A stretch of 64,000 nucleotides of DNA from positions 241,370 to 305,369 of the forward strand of contig JAQFVV010006838.1 of the NCBI GenBank assembly GCA_028023455.1. Direction: 5' to 3'. A program made the position numbers and the translations under genes. Each line of letters starts with the position of its first letter. Positions within the stretch are counted from its first letter, which is position 1. Origin of the DNA: Epiperipatus broadwayi (Eukaryota; Onychophora; Udeonychophora; Euonychophora; Peripatidae). Positions 12,337-25,580 of the stretch are shown piece by piece. The notes beneath the pieces are model-generated. The model searched no databases. It was not told where the DNA came from and saw nothing but the letters and a program-made list of their open reading frames with translations.

Positions 12337-12436
12337 ACCATTTCCAACTTTCTTAAATACTTCAACAAACTGTAAGAATAAAGTTTTGATATAAAAAAAT
12401 AGTATTGTTGAAATGTTTAAGAAAGTTGGAAATGGT
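12337..12436. repeat. 31-bp hairpin with ~38-nt loop
   Basis: ACCATTTCCAACTTTC.. (12337-12367) is the reverse complement of 12406-12436 with about three mismatches. The total of 100 bp is either a tiny MITE or a transcript hairpin of pre-microRNA size. I recognise no known microRNA seed and see no conserved flanks. Confidence 0.6.
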
Positions 12437-12440
12437 ATGA

Positions 12441-13750
12441 TATATTTATATTGATTATATTTGATGTGATTGATACATTTTAAATATAATGTATTCATAA
12501 AATGAACTTTGATTCTGTAATTTCTTTTAATATAGTTTTTATAAAATTTAAATTACAAATGTAGTCTGCTTTCATTTTTTATTGGATAACATAGATCAGT
12601 ATATTATTGAATTGTTATATAATTTTACTTTTATATTTAATGTGCATCATTTTAAATATAAAGAGATCACAGATGTTTGCTTATTTTATCCCATTCTGGA
12701 TATAGAATGTTGAAATAATAATCATGTTAAGTGATATGATTTACATATAATAAGCAACTAAATAGTTTGAAAGGTGTACAATTGATTATTTTTTTTAATA
12801 GATTCTCAAACAATTTGCTTTAGCCTGTTTAATGGAATTAATTTAAATCTTTTATACAGTTGTAATTTTAATATTATTTAATTTTGTTATTCAGAGTCTA
12901 TTTAAAATCTTAGACTCTGATAATAATTTGATTTCTATCAAGCAAAGATTAGGAATGAAAAATAACAGAAAAATAACATGTTAATGTTAAATAAAATAAA
13001 ATTAATATTTATATAAAAATATTTTTTCATCTAAAAAATGAATTTTGTCAATTTTTCATGTGTGTTTTTGCATATATATATATATATTGTGTTGATATTT
13101 CCATCATAAGAATGGTTCAAAATCTATTACATTATAATCATATGGAATTTTCCTATTGATACTTTCAAAGTGCAATAGAAATGGTTCTTGAAAAAGAACA
13201 GACAAAAATTATCAAAAATATTGCCCACTGTAATGAGAATCTTTGTTGAGAAAAACTTTCTTCCATATTAGAGAAATATCTAGCTATAGTAGAGGCCTAC
13301 AACATTTTAGGAATATGCATTTGTTATTCTTGCCAATCATAAATCTTTTTTCATTTTGAATTGCCTAAAAAAAAAAAAAAATCTAATTTAAGAAGATAGT
13401 AAGATCCAAGAATTCATTTTAAGAATATAATGTATAAAGGAAGTTGAAAATGTTATGGCAGACTTATTATTGTCTACACTAGAGAATGAAAATGTGATAA
13501 TTATGAAGAAAGATAGGAATGATTGAATTGAATAAGGCTTATAAAATGACTTTAGATGCTGAACATGTTGAAGAATCCTAGGGAATGCAGAGGATGGAGT
13601 AGTATAATCGGTTCAAGATGAGAAGGAAAGAAAAGTTTGAGAATCTTAGTACTGAGAAGATTGAGAGTGATGGTAGGAAATATCAGAATAAAATATGAAC
13701 ATATTTATGAAAAAAAAAGTAAAAGATGTTTTCTACATTACAGAGATCTT
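12441..13750. other. AT-rich DNA, nothing firmly recognised
   Basis: Includes a slightly less AT-rich stretch at 13430-13690 that might be an eroded coding fragment. I could not align it to any family with confidence. Confidence 0.4.
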
Positions 13751-14387
13751 GAATTTGATTATCAATTAATGATTAGAATAATGATTTCTATTTTATAAAT
13801 ATCATATGTAGATGAATTCTAAAAAAATGGTTATATTTTCTGATAATTATCAATTTACAAACATCGATATGAAGAGCAGATTAAGAATTGCATCATCTAA
13901 TCGCATCAATGTATAATAAATTAATTCCTGGACTACCACTTCATTACAAAAGACTACAAAGAATAAAATAATCTCATATTATAATTCTTTCATGTTTATA
14001 TTCTGACATATTCCTAACCTGGAGCACAAGCATGCCTAGGAACATAAACAAAAGATTTATGTACACATTGGAAATATGTCAAGATTTAAATAAGAACAGC
14101 TTGGACATTAAATTTAGTTTTAAGTAACCAAAATGCATAATTTTTTAAAAGGGTTTAATCATTTCAAATTTATTCATAGTTATATGTTCACATAGATGTA
14201 ATAAAAATATCCTGAACAGTTGTGTAAGAAAAATGCTTGCGTGCACTTTTCATATTAAGAGAAGAAAAAAACGTATAAGGGACTACAGTATCTAGTATTT
14301 TTCTATTCATTAACATTATTATTACATATTTATGTATTTACATATCATGGTAATTTATAAGAGCATTCATATGGTAATTGAATCATG

Positions 14388-14398
14388 AGGGGGGGGGG
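14388..14398 (+). repeat. Poly(G) tract
   Basis: GAGG followed by a run of about ten G in an AT-rich context. Confidence 0.7.
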
Positions 14399-14507
14399 TA
14401 CATATAAATTCTCAAAATTTATATTAATCTACTAAATAATAAGAATAAAATGAATTTAAATACTTTTTTTTTTATCAAGATACTAAGAAAAAAACGTAGG
14501 ATCAAAT

Positions 14508-14570
14508 AGGATCATCATCATCATCAACCATTATCAATCCACTGCATGATGAAGGTCTCTCCAAATTCAA
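14508..14570 (+). repeat. CATCATCATCATC / CCACTGCA motif
   Basis: A (CATCAT)n run leads into TCAATCCACTGCATGATG and AAGGTCTCTCC. This motif order is common in the 3' regions of invertebrate LINEs and their SINE parasites. It is present in copy A of the local duplication but not at the matching place in copy B (about 17880), so it probably arrived after duplication. Confidence 0.4.
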
Positions 14571-15439
14571 TCCTTACCACAAATTTAACAATTAATAAGC
14601 TTACTATTCAGGTATCTTTGCTGTAACTATAGATTTGTCTTTGGCATAGTAGTCTTTTAACATTTCTCTATGCCACTTTTTGGTTGCTTTATCAGTCACA
14701 CTTATTCATTTTTGGATATTTGAATTCTTTGAGCAGTATACTGCTTCAATTCTGCAAGCTAAGGCAACTTTTAAGTAACCAAAATAAACTATCATGGTAA
14801 GAAAATAGGATGGCTTTTATATCATCTTCAGGTTATTAAGTATGAGGTATAATGTGGAACCATTTCGTTGATAAAAAATAACAAGAATATACTTTGCACT
14901 CAATGCATCGTATTAAAAAAAGTTTTCCCATTACAATTAGAATCATATTAGTATTGAAAAGTACTTACTCACTATATGATTTTTTTATACAAGTAGTTAT
15001 TACCAAGCTGCAATGATTTGTTATAGTTATAATAATTTCTACTCTAATTCAAGCTTTGAACTGCACTATAGTTTTATATGCTCTCTAGAAGTATGAAAGC
15101 ATGATTGCTTAAATTGATCTCTCAATAAATCAATGAATGAATGACGGTAAAGAAATGTGAGTTATTTATTAGTCTTAACTGGTTTGATGCGATTAAAATA
15201 TGTTTTTTGATTCTCAAGCCCGCCTTATCAAAAATTGTTTTCTTAACTCTAATTACAAATTGATTTTCTGTTTTCTTAAGAATTCATTTAGAAACAGATT
15301 ATCAGACAATTTATTAATTATAAAATCTTATTTAAATATAATTGATTCTTTTTTTTTTACTAGCATATTTTTCTTTTTCATTTACTTTTACATAAACTGA
15401 CATTTTTATTAAGTCCTTTCTAATTCGTTAAGCCCTGTG

Positions 15440-15497
15440 CAGTTTTGGTAGCAGTTGGTAGAGCATCCGACTTCGGATCGATTCTGGAAAGCCGTTA
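15440..15497 (+). pseudogene. Truncated tRNA-Arg(TCG)-like sequence
   Basis: The D arm reads GGTAGCAGTTGGTAGAGC. The anticodon arm starts TCCGA with loop CTTCGGA (anticodon TCG). The 3' stem is then cut: TCG runs straight into ATTCTGG, the end of a T arm. The missing piece is what recombination between two TCG triplets would remove. It is a tRNA pseudogene or SINE head, not a functional gene. Confidence 0.5.
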
Positions 15498-15910
15498 GCA
15501 TTTTCTTTTGTTTTTAATTCTTTAAAATAAATACAAACTGTATTTTTATATTTATTGATAAGATCTTGAATTTCTAATTTTTATATTTAATTTTTTAAAA
15601 TATAGATTTATCCATTTCTTTTCTAACCAAAATTATAAAAAATTTTAATCTATCATACACCCATTGAGAAATTAAAAATATACCACTACATAATGTCATA
15701 GGGTTTTAAATACAATAATTATATATATTAAATATAATACTTTTTTTTTGTATAAATATTTTATTCATTTTGAAATCAATATATTTGAGTCCAATACTTA
15801 TTAATTATATAACCTCACTATATTATTATCATCATTAGATTAACTTTTGTTTGTGTTCAAGTTCATAGTTATTTTTATTTAATTCATTATTTTTTAACTA
15901 TTTAGTTTAT

Positions 15911-17109
15911 TAAATAATTATTTAAAACTTGACAGGTTTTTGTGATTTCAAATGAATCCTCACTGTATGATTTTTTATTGTCACATTACCCTTTAAAAAA
16001 ATGAGGCAATAAAATGTATTTCTATATTTCCATTTCTCATTAAGAATATTCATCATGCTTTGCCAAATTCTTTTTTTTTTTATATACAAACTGGTATTCT
16101 GTTTCACTTTTTTTTCTAGATAATTATTTGATTAGGCAATTTTTGCTTTGCTTATTTAATAAAAGTGATATGATGTACATCATTGCTATTATTTCAAGAA
16201 AAAAAAAAACTTTCCTAATGAACAATGAAGATCTGGCAAGTGAGCATTTGAACTGATTTCTCAAATTTCCTTTCAAGTTTATACTTACAAAAAAAGGTTA
16301 GATAGTGACATCATATCCAAGCTAAAAATCAATTACACATATAATCAGGCGTCACATTCTCATAGGCATTATCATGTGTCAGGATAATGATTTGGAAGTA
16401 AGACATTTAAACACAATTTATGTAGAAATTTGGATTTATGTTGATTGGATCAAATGTTCACCAGGTCTTCTACCATTAGTACAATCAAAATGATAATTGA
16501 TTAATATCAGGAATTCCTCAGCTAGTAGGCAGTATGTGAAAACAAAAATATACAGTTTATAGGATAAACACACAATGAAACTACACCATCTGAACTGATT
16601 TACATTCAGAAAAAGCACCCTGTAATAACATATAACCCTCTTTCAATGGATTATGGAAATTCCACCACAATCATCCCTTTATATTTTTCCTTATACTGTA
16701 TTTCATTTGAGAAAGCTTTTATATTATGAAGAAGAAAAAAAAAATATGATTTTTACCTCAGCTACTCTCTAAGTCTTTATTTGTTGTAAACTTTTTTTTA
16801 AAAATACATTTGCAAAAGGTTTCAAGAATCTAGTATTGCAAATACGCATGACTCTCATACCATCTAAGAAGGTATTCCCAATTTACTGACCAACAATTTC
16901 TTATGGATCCTTACACACATTTAAAAATGTTTTGAAAGGAAAATTGTACAAGGTGATATTGAATTTCTGGTTTCAACAAACACTGATTTGGAATATAAGT
17001 ATTGACAAATGATACTTACCACATTTATCAATAAAGAGCTTGTTTGAGCTATTGGTATGCTCCCTACCTTACATATATATATATTTATATAAAGGGAAAA
17101 CTTATTAAC
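15911..17109. other. Spacer between duplicated units
   Basis: AT-rich DNA. Short minus-strand ORFs of about 60 codons have no family resemblance. Confidence 0.45.
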
Positions 17110-19040
17110 CTAATTTTCAATGATAATGATCAAATTACATATTCCTATTTTCTAAAGATCACATAGAAGAATTTTAAAAGAAATATGGGTTATATTTCTT
17201 GATTATCATCAAATTTACAAACATCTCTATGAGGATCAGACTAAGAGTCATATAATCTAATAGTTTCATTTATAATTGGGTATACTAAATAGAGTTCCTG
17301 GAGCACCACAAACTATAAAGGTAAATCCTTCTCTGTTAACATTTAGATATATTTCTGTCTTACAACCTATGCATGCTCAAGAATATAAAGTATTTAAATA
17401 TGCAGTGGAAATGAGATGACTTAAATAAGAAGAGCATAGATACTAGATTTAATGTTAAATAGCAAAAATAGTCTATTAAAATGATTAATTAAAAGACACT
17501 CAATATTATATGCACATCCAGATAAAATAAAAATATAATCATGAACTCATATGTTAGAAAAATATTTGCATGCACTTTTCAGATAAAGAGATTAAAAAAA
17601 CTTAATTTTTAAGAGGCAATATCTAATCTAATAAATTTAACCTGCCACATATTATAACACACAAAATTCTTTTTACATTAACTTTACCATCGTGTAAACA
17701 TACATATAGTAATTTAAGGGAACATAGCTTATACCTATAATCTCTTAAAAGAAAGCATTTACAGCGTTTGAATCACAATGAGAGAAAATGTAAGTTTCAA
17801 TAAGTCCAGTAACTATATGATAATCTATTTAGATAATAAAAAAAATAATAATAATTTGAGCCTTAAAATGTTTACATTTTATATGTGTCAAAAATAAAAA
17901 TCATACTGCAAATTTAACAATTAGTTTACTATTAAAGTACCTTTCTAAAACTAGATTTGTTTCCATCATAGTAGCTTTTAAACATTTCTTTAATCCTCTC
18001 GGTCACTTTTTTAGCTACAGATAAAAATAATATCCAACTTTGGGTCTCTGAAATTTTTGATCTGTATACTGCTTCATTTTCAACAAGCTAAATAACTTTT
18101 GAGCAACAGCAACAAACTTCTCTCAGGACAGGCAAAATAGCTACTTTTTATATCATTATCTTCAAGCTGATACCTTTGAGGAAAGAGTATGGAACCATTT
18201 CATTATTGAGAACTTATATTTTGTCAGCATGATGCAGTTATTGCATATTGAAATCTATCTTCTTAAAGAAGTTTTCTATCATGACTAGAATAAAATTAGT
18301 ATTCTAGTTATGATTTTTTTTTTTATGAGTAGATATTATTAAGCTGCAGTAACAGCATTGTAGTATTTATATCTATCTCTTCCCCAACTCACATTTTGCA
18401 CTGCATTATAGCTTTTTGTATTTTTTTTTTAGGAGAATGAATGTCTGAATTGATCTCGTAATGATTCTACCAATGAATGATGGATGAATGTGATTGAATG
18501 AATTATTTCTAATTCTTTAAATATAACTATTCTGATACTTGAAAAAAAATGTTTTTTGTTTTTTTTTAATCTTAAGCCCCAACTCCTAGTTTATGATAAA
18601 TTGTTTTTTTGTTTTCCTATTTTTTTTTTAAAAACTAGCATGTATTTTTCATTTAATTATACATAAATTGATATATTCACAAAATCTTTTCTGATTCTTT
18701 TTTTTTTTTTAAATATTAAACTAACATTTTTGTATTCTTGGATTTCATATTTTTTGTGTTTAGCTTTTTTAAATATGGATTTACATTTTTCTATTCTATC
18801 CAAAAATATAAAATTTGTAACTATATGTTAAGAATTAAAATTACACCAATGCAGGATCTCCTAGAATCTTAATTATAATAATTATATGCATTAAATATGT
18901 TTCATTTTGAAATCATATAATTGACTCAAATATTAATTACATAATTATGCTGTAACCATCATTAGTAGATTAACTTTGTTTGATTTTAAGTTCACAATTA
19001 TGTTTATTTAGTTAATTATCTTTTAATTATTTTTTTTGTA
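17110..19040. repeat. Unidentified ~2 kb unit, copy B
   Basis: Counterpart of 13760-15910 (landmarks given there). Identity by eye is perhaps 65-75 percent with many indels, so the duplication is old. Its right end is cut off at the gypsy LTR beginning near 19050. Confidence 0.65.
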
Positions 19041-19049
19041 TTTGTATCA

Positions 19050-19500
19050 TAATAAATACAGAAACATAACATGGTAAATATTTTATTGAGAACTTATACA
19101 CAACATATATTTACAAAAACGTTTTATATACCATTTTCTTGATACTATTGGCTAGATATATCATCTAGTTGCCATACACCTATTAAAACAAGGGATTTCA
19201 GGTGTCCTAAATGTGTCTAACACTTTCAGTTGTACCATGGCAGCTTGTCTCATGTCAAGTTTAGTATCTAGCCAGATTCCAATTTGATCATGTATGGGCC
19301 TCACTGATTTTGCAATCAATTATGGGGCAGTATCATTTGTTGCTATCTCTATCTCTAAATGGACTGCTAATTTATATGCAAGTCATCTTCCTTAATGATA
19401 GCAATCAGATTCACTAAGCATTTTCATCTATTGGGCTGTTTCTGGGATTAATTATATTTTATCTATATGTATATTCATTGATCTGTAGTGATGAATGCTG
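19050..19500 (-). repeat. 3' LTR of decayed Ty3/gypsy element
   Basis: Aligns with 22555-23070. Both begin (plus strand) AATAAA.ACAGA.., share GAGAACTTATA and TTGGCTAGATAT, and end near TGTAGTGATGAATGCT. The copies have diverged by point changes, and the right copy has an internal expansion. Exact TG..CA ends are not resolvable by eye. Confidence 0.65.
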
Positions 19501-22500
19501 AATCCAATCAAAATAAGATTACAATCTGGAAAAGTCCATTATTTGAAAGTAAATTGAGACATAACATTTCCTCTCCCTGACTAAAATTAACTCTGGAGAA
19601 AGTAATCACTGAGATACATAGGTGGATAATATTGTAACTTCCTGGCTTCTTCAAGTGTGGTTTCATTATTGTTAGATTCAGTGTCTTCATCAACAGGCAT
19701 GGGTCTTTTATCTTTGAATCTTGGCTGGTGACTCATAGTTCAGTCTTAACTGGTCTCTGTGCCTGTGGTATTTCAATCTCTCCAAGTTTTAAACATTGAT
19801 TGACTGCAATTCTTTGTCTTAGTAACAACTGCTGGAATCCATTTGGTAATACCACTATATGTATTGCATAAGACTGGGTGCTTATATGCACTAGTACTTC
19901 TATTTTTTTTAACCTAAGAACTGACAAATAAGTGCTCAGAGCCCATAATTGTATTTAGTGTAAAATTTTGCACCAGTAAAATTCTTGCAATACAAGTATT
20001 GTAATTACTAGTGGTACCTTTCTTAAGTGTTATTTTAGTCTCTTGAACCAACAGTCATTGTCCATTGAGCAAAACAATTTATTGTTAATCAATGCATTTA
20101 ACTCCATCGTATTAATTGACCAACTTTTTAAGTTTACATTGTTTGTAGTCTCTACAGGCAACTGACTTGATGCATCTACATATGGATTTTTTTCTCTTCA
20201 TTATATTCCAGTTTACTCTATTTGATAAAAAAAATTGAATCACTTTAGCATATATGGTGAGATATGCTGAGCCATTCCTTTATCAAAAGTAAAAATTCTT
20301 AACAGTGGTATATGACTGATCTGTAATATAAATGATCTACCATAATCATGAAATTGCTTAATGTCAGTGATTTTTTGTCAATCTGAGCATAATTTTTCTG
20401 TATTGTGTTCCCATTATTAATTCTATGAGACAGCATAGCACCAGTTCCCACTAGTGATGCATTGTTGCTTATTAGCAACATCTTTTCAGGGTTATAGTGT
20501 GGTAATATTATTGAATCAGATCTTTTAGTTTTTTGAAAGCTCTGTTACGCCTACTGTCTCATCCCCAGATTGCAGTTTTATCCAGTAGTCTGTGTATTAA
20601 TTCAACAGCCTCAGTTTATGATGTAGAAAACTGCCATAATAATTGATAAAGCTTAAAAACTTGTTATACGAAATATTTTGTCCCTTTAATTCCATTTTTC
20701 CTGTTTATATGCAAGGAATTCAAATTCTTTAATCTCAAAAATGCATTTTTCTAGACTTATCTTCATGTTCGCAGCCTTAAATTTATTAAAAAGTTTTCTA
20801 ATAGAACCCAGGTCTGTTCTGATGTTTTAGTCACTAATAAAAATCATCAAAGTATGGGAGTGGTTGACAACTCTCTGGAGTATTGTTGTTGTGATTGATA
20901 TCAAGAGGCAATCAGTTCATATTAAATAAATTCTTGTAGTTAATAATCGATAATCCTCTTACAAAACTATCATCAACTGGTAGCTACAAATAAACATCTC
21001 AGATCTATTTTTGATATGTCTCTGCCACCAGACAATATGGATAGGATGTTTGATTGATGGATAATTAACTGCCAGTGTTTTGTTGACTGTACATCGATAA
21101 TCACAACAGATCTGCACATTCCCATTTCTGTTTGATAGTCAGCAAAATTGAAGTAGCTTATTCTGATGAGGGTATAGGTTCCATGATCCCTGTGACCTGC
21201 CACTTCTCAAGATCGGCTTCTACATTAGCTCTCAAGGCCAATGGCAATTTGTTGGATTAATATTTCTCTTTAATGTTAAGTAGACTCTGTGGCTTAAGTC
21301 CAGACCCAGGGTATCATCAAACATTTTTTGAGTACTCACTTTTCAATTTGCCTAAATTTATAGCCTCATTTATTTTGACTACCTCACTTCCTAAATGGTC
21401 AAATCAGTCATGGCCTAAGAGATTACTATGTTCATTTGCTGCGAAACAATTTCAGATATATAGTTTTTTTGGCAGTGATTGTTATTTTGGGTTCCTTCAA
21501 AAGAGAGATTTGGTTGCTTTGGGAATCAATAATTGTTTTATAATAGGTTGCAACGGATGTTTATTTCAATTTTTTTTTTCAATGGTAACTGCATGTTCAG
21601 AATTTAGTTCTATTGAAATCAGTGTACCATTAATAACAATTTGGGATTTAAAGGCTGAGTCTATGCTGCTCATATTTTTAACATTATTGATATTAACTCT
21701 TAATGATTTTATTTCACTCATTGGGTTTTTTAGAATGGACTTAGCAATTTTTTTTTTTGCTGTCATGCTTTTTAAAACAAGCAGCATCTGTATGTCCGAT
21801 TTACAAAATTTTCAAACTATTTCTTAATGCATATGCAGTATGTGTATGTTCTTGTTTATTACATCTGTAACAAACTCTCATAGCATTGTTATCCCTAGTA
21901 GATCCCTTTTTAAACTTTGATCAGAAAAGTTTAAACCATCCACTTTTCCAATTCATAGTTTTAATACTGGGGCTACTTCTATTTAATGGGGTAGTCTGAA
22001 TCATAGATTCAACCAGAGTTGTTTGCAAGACCATGGGTCAAAGGTAATTTTTGGATCCATTAACAATTTGATCCTGAGATCATAATCTTATAATCAGCAA
22101 ATGAAACAAAGTCTCTGTACTTCATTTAATAAATCCCCAAATCACAGATCATTAGCTTTCTGAGGTTAGCAGCTAAATCTCTCACTCCCTCTCCTTGAGT
22201 GCAGAGATTATAGTGATGTCTCTGCAATATTGTTAGGGATTTGAACAGAAAAATTCTGACAGGAGAGATAGTGCTTTATCAAATTCAAGCTCAGTCAGAA
22301 GTTGCTGACTAAATACAAAATTTCATGTAATCGGTGCCCCACAAATCATTATGAATGTCACTAAATTTAATTCAGATTTTTTAATTTGATTCATTTGAAG
22401 ATTGAAGAACATTTGATTCATGTACATTGGCCAATTTTCCAGATAACCTAGATTGAATCCCTTCAGTGAACACTGTGGGAATTACAGCAATTCTTTTTAT

Positions 22501-22554
22501 CTCTTGAGAGCCATCTTGTAGATTGCCCAAACTGTTGTGTTTATATATGATCTT
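19501..22554 (-). pseudogene. Ty3/gypsy gag-pol remnant (minus strand)
   Basis: Domains appear in the expected order on the minus strand, broken by stops and frameshifts. A Gag zinc-knuckle relic CYRCNKQEHTHT lies near 21845-21880, with its last cysteine lost. A protease relic INGTLISIELNSEHAVTI (within 21566-21787) has the catalytic D-S/T-G replaced by N-S-E. Reverse transcriptase keeps a YFDD box at 20843-20854 but a frameshift separates it from downstream NMKISLEKCIF near 20740-20775. RNase H is the best preserved part (20299-20481), with GTGAMLSHRINNG and KNYAQIDKKS. Integrase is not convincingly identifiable between 19501 and 20290. The element is long dead. Confidence 0.7.
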
Positions 22555-23070
22555 AATAAACACAGACCTACACAATGTGATTAAATACATTTGTTAAGAA
22601 CTTATATATAATATATATTTACATAAACATCTGATATACAATTTTCTGAATATTGTTGGCTAGATATAATGTCTAGTTCTATATGACTATTGAAGCAAGA
22701 GATTTCGGGTGCTTTTCTAGATATGCCTAACATTTCCAGCTATACTACGGAAGCTTGTCTCATGACTAGGTCTGATGACAACTTCCATCTGTACTGTGGC
22801 AAATTGTGTCATGTCAGGTTAGTATCTAGCAACTTTTGGTTTGATCATGAGGATCCCTAACTGCATAGCAATGACAAATGGGACAACTAGGGTGTTATAA
22901 TTGTTGTCTGACTTTACCTCCAAATGGACAGCTAATATATAGACAGGCCACCTTCCTTAACAGGAGCAATCAAATTCACTGAACATCTTCATCATTTGGT
23001 CTGTTTATGTCATTTGTTATATTTTATCTCTACCTATATTTATTGGTTTGTAGTGATGAATGCTAAATCT
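22555..23070 (-). repeat. 5' LTR of decayed Ty3/gypsy element
   Basis: Partner of 19050-19500 (see there). It contains an additional ~60 bp internal segment around 22760-22820 in which part of the LTR (GTCTCATGAC.., CTGTGGCA.., TGTCATGTCAGG) appears locally duplicated. Confidence 0.65.
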
Positions 23071-23261
23071 GACCATTGCCATACCATATTTAGTATAAAT
23101 GATTACTTTAAATTTCATTGAAATCTTTGTGATGTGAATCCATCACCAGATGAGTTCATATGAGTGCATTGATTGCCAGAGATCAAATATGGTAAATAAA
23201 TAAAATTTTATGGAACAGATTATTCAGTTTTTTTTTGGTAAATGTAAGGTTTGGCTACTAA

Positions 23262-23350
23262 TGTATGGAGCATTGTGTGATTTAGTATAGTAGTAGAGTG
23301 CATTGTCCATGGATTGTGATTCCAGCTATCACTTCCAATGCTTTAACTTC
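23262..23350 (+). repeat. Degenerate tRNA-derived SINE
   Basis: The D-arm-like TTAGTATAGTAGTAGAGTGC is followed by CATTGTCCATGGATTG. The B-box region GTGATTCCAGC is eroded. The end, TCACTTCCAATGCTTTAAC, resembles the 3' part of the SINE at 941-1046 (TCACTTCCCAGCCAATGCTT). Probably an older member of the same family. Confidence 0.45.
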
Positions 23351-24705
23351 TTATGAACTCATAAGCAATTAATTAATTGATTACAGTATTTATTTTTTAT
23401 TTACTATAATGGAATCTTTTTCTAGGCAAAGAAATAAAATAAATTTATACTAATGTACTTTGACAACTTTTCTAAATATTCATGTTTTTTTTTCTGATGC
23501 CTGATCAAGTAGAGAAAATTTTATGGCTTGAAAATAAGATCTCTTGAGATAGATAGAAACAAGAAAAATCAAGGCAAAGATAAGAAGTCTGTATGAAATT
23601 TGAAGTGATAGGTATGCGAATCATATTTAAAAAAAGGAAAGGAAAGCTTGGGAGATGAAAAGTTTTGATTGTGTGATGGTGAAATCTTGAAAGAAGATCA
23701 AATTCTAAATTACCACATTTCTCATCTAGAAGATATATATCTTGAATGGTATGAGAAGAAAAGTGAAATTAAACAATGACTCAAATCTGAAGACAAAAAA
23801 TACAGACAAAATAAGTTGGAAGAGGAAGTTCAGTCTGGATGTTAAAAATTCAAGCAATTGAACAAAGACTGATGTCTAAGGAACTGATTCTAATGATTAT
23901 ATTATGCATTAAAAAGTGGCAAAGAATATAGAAAAGTGCAATTTTTAAGGATATTCATTCCAGGGGATCCCAAACAACTATTTTATATATGTAAAAGAAT
24001 AAGAGATGATAATAAAAAAGAAATTAGAACATTTTATTGATTTATCTATCAGAAAGAAAAAAAAAATATAAATTGGATAATTGGGAGTTGAGTTTGGATA
24101 TAGAGATCATTAAGTTGATGAAAACTTCCTAGAAAATTAAATAATGTACATATTTTTTTAAAGCAAAAGAGTATTTTTTATGCGATAGTGCATTATTTTT
24201 TTAAAAAAAGAAATAAAGATTAAGTGTAGATAAATAAAATAAGAAAGATGTGGATAAATTTAAATTGTAACACAAGAGCAATGATGTATTTAGAACAAGA
24301 ATATGTCCCTAGTTATATATTGAAAATATTAAACCATAAAAATAGAAATGACTAAATTAGAAATTAAAATCAGTTCTCGTTTATAAGTTCAAATCACATT
24401 TTTGATTTTTTTTAATTACAATGATTAAATACATTTTTGATATGTTTTTAAATTATTATTCTATTATTTGAAGAAAACATTGATTATATTTTTGATTTTA
24501 TTTCTGAGCAATTGAAGTATTTGTCAGTCAACACATTCTTTTAAGGATTGACATTAATTAAAACTTCAAAAAAATAACAAACATTGCAACAGTAAAAAAA
24601 AAAAAATACTGTAGAACTGCCATACTTTTATGCCATTATTTCAATTACATGTTACAAAAACAAAATAAAACAAAGTAGACAAACAAAATTAAAACATTAA
24701 TATAC
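23351..24705. other. AT-rich DNA, nothing recognised
   Basis: Contains a purine-rich stretch at 23500-24250. No coding similarity or terminal repeats seen. Confidence 0.45.
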
Positions 24706-24708
24706 ACA

Positions 24709-25580
24709 GAGGCATCCAAAAATAACTTGAATTTTGTAATAAAAATTGTATATTTATTTTTAGGTGTTGAAAATTGTATTACTTTAAAAAGTATAGCCTA
24801 TTTAATGCAACGCAATGGTCTATCATTTTTCGCAGTCCCGAATACTTGCAAAGTGATATATGTTTTAACACCTCTGTCATCCCCCCCTCCCACAGTTCTA
24901 AGTCTGCAAAAAAAAAGAGACACTTTTTTATTTGAAAGAGTAAAAAAAAATTGCACGATGCAAAATTGAACGAATACAGCTGATAGATAAACTGGGTCAT
25001 GCTGAATTTAATTAAAAAGTGTTTTACACTCAAGGCTTTGAGAGATACACTTTGTGGGGTTTGGGGCTTGCACTGTTTTCTTTGCCCCAAAATGGAATGT
25101 TTATGTTTTACCACATCATGTAAATATTTCAGAACTTGCAGATAAAATGCCTGACCATTGTGAACTAAATTTGAGAGAAAAATGCCATTTGCATAAAAAA
25201 AAGTCAGCATTGTTTTGACTTTGGACTTTACTTGTGATGCTTTTTACGGAAGTGGTAAATTTAACATTTCAATTAAACTTCTCATAAACTTGTGTTTTAA
25301 AAAATCAGTTTGTTTATAATCTCTTTCAAGCAATACAACTTTTTTCCTTGTCGTTCTCTGTAAATGAAAACAGAATTTCGCATTGTCAAACTTTTCAGCC
25401 ATTATGAAAAAATTGGCAAATACGCAAAATGCATTTTACAAAAAATATGCTACATGGCCCCATGATTTCACACAACAATATTATTTGGCAGATCCTGCAA
25501 AAAGTATATAACAGCAGACGTATATAATATAACAGGCATGCAAACTAGAGAACGATTCCGGTTATTTGCCCCTCCCTCCG
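24709..25580 (-). mobile_element. Mariner deletion derivative, copy 1
   Basis: Imperfect terminal inverted repeats: GGCATCCAAAAATAACTTGA on the left, and on the right, read inward on the minus strand, GGGGCAAATAACCGGAAT. Between them lies a minus-strand transposase with its middle missing. An N-terminal helix-turn-helix part begins at about 25401 and is joined directly to the C-terminal catalytic half. The same structure and junction occur at 29461-30348, so both descend from one internally deleted parent. Confidence 0.8.
24779..25210 (-). pseudogene. Mariner transposase C-terminal half
   Basis: A 143-codon reading frame similar to the catalytic half of mariner/Tc1-type transposases, including SETMAR-like animal copies. 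It holds a GIFLSNLVHNGQAFYLQVL segment (residues about 9-27), the ALSVKHFLIKF segment (about 58-68) and an F-A-S-C-N-F-F-L-L-F stretch (about 83-92), where P-C-D-F-F-L-F is the family pattern. The aspartate before F-F therefore reads asparagine. The frame is preceded, across stops, by a helix-turn-helix fragment KFCFHLQRT near 25360-25385. The protein cannot be active: the first catalytic-aspartate region is deleted or altered and the last D is changed. Confidence 0.75.

Larger units (their letters stand above)
13760..15910. repeat. Unidentified ~2 kb unit, copy A
   Basis: Aligns in order and orientation with 17110-19040. Matching landmarks include ATTTACAAACATC (13855), TTCCTGGA.CACCAC (13925), TGCACTTTTCA (14242), GTATACTGCTTCA (14735), AAGCTGCA (15006) and TCATTAGATTAACTTT (15833). 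Copy-specific insertions include the CATCATCATCATC block near 14514 and the tRNA-like fragment near 15445. There is no long ORF in either copy. It could be an old segmental duplication or two insertions of one unclassified repeat. Confidence 0.65.

Noticed and set aside
13430-13690. LINE 3' coding fragment
   Set aside because: Slightly higher G+C and faint resemblance to LINE C-terminal sequence, but no ordered motifs that could be defended.
21273-21827. 184-codon plus-strand ORF
   Set aside because: It is antisense to the protease/reverse-transcriptase part of the minus-strand gypsy element, which explains the sequence better.
24727-24969. 80-codon plus-strand ORF
   Set aside because: Antisense shadow of the mariner transposase remnant.
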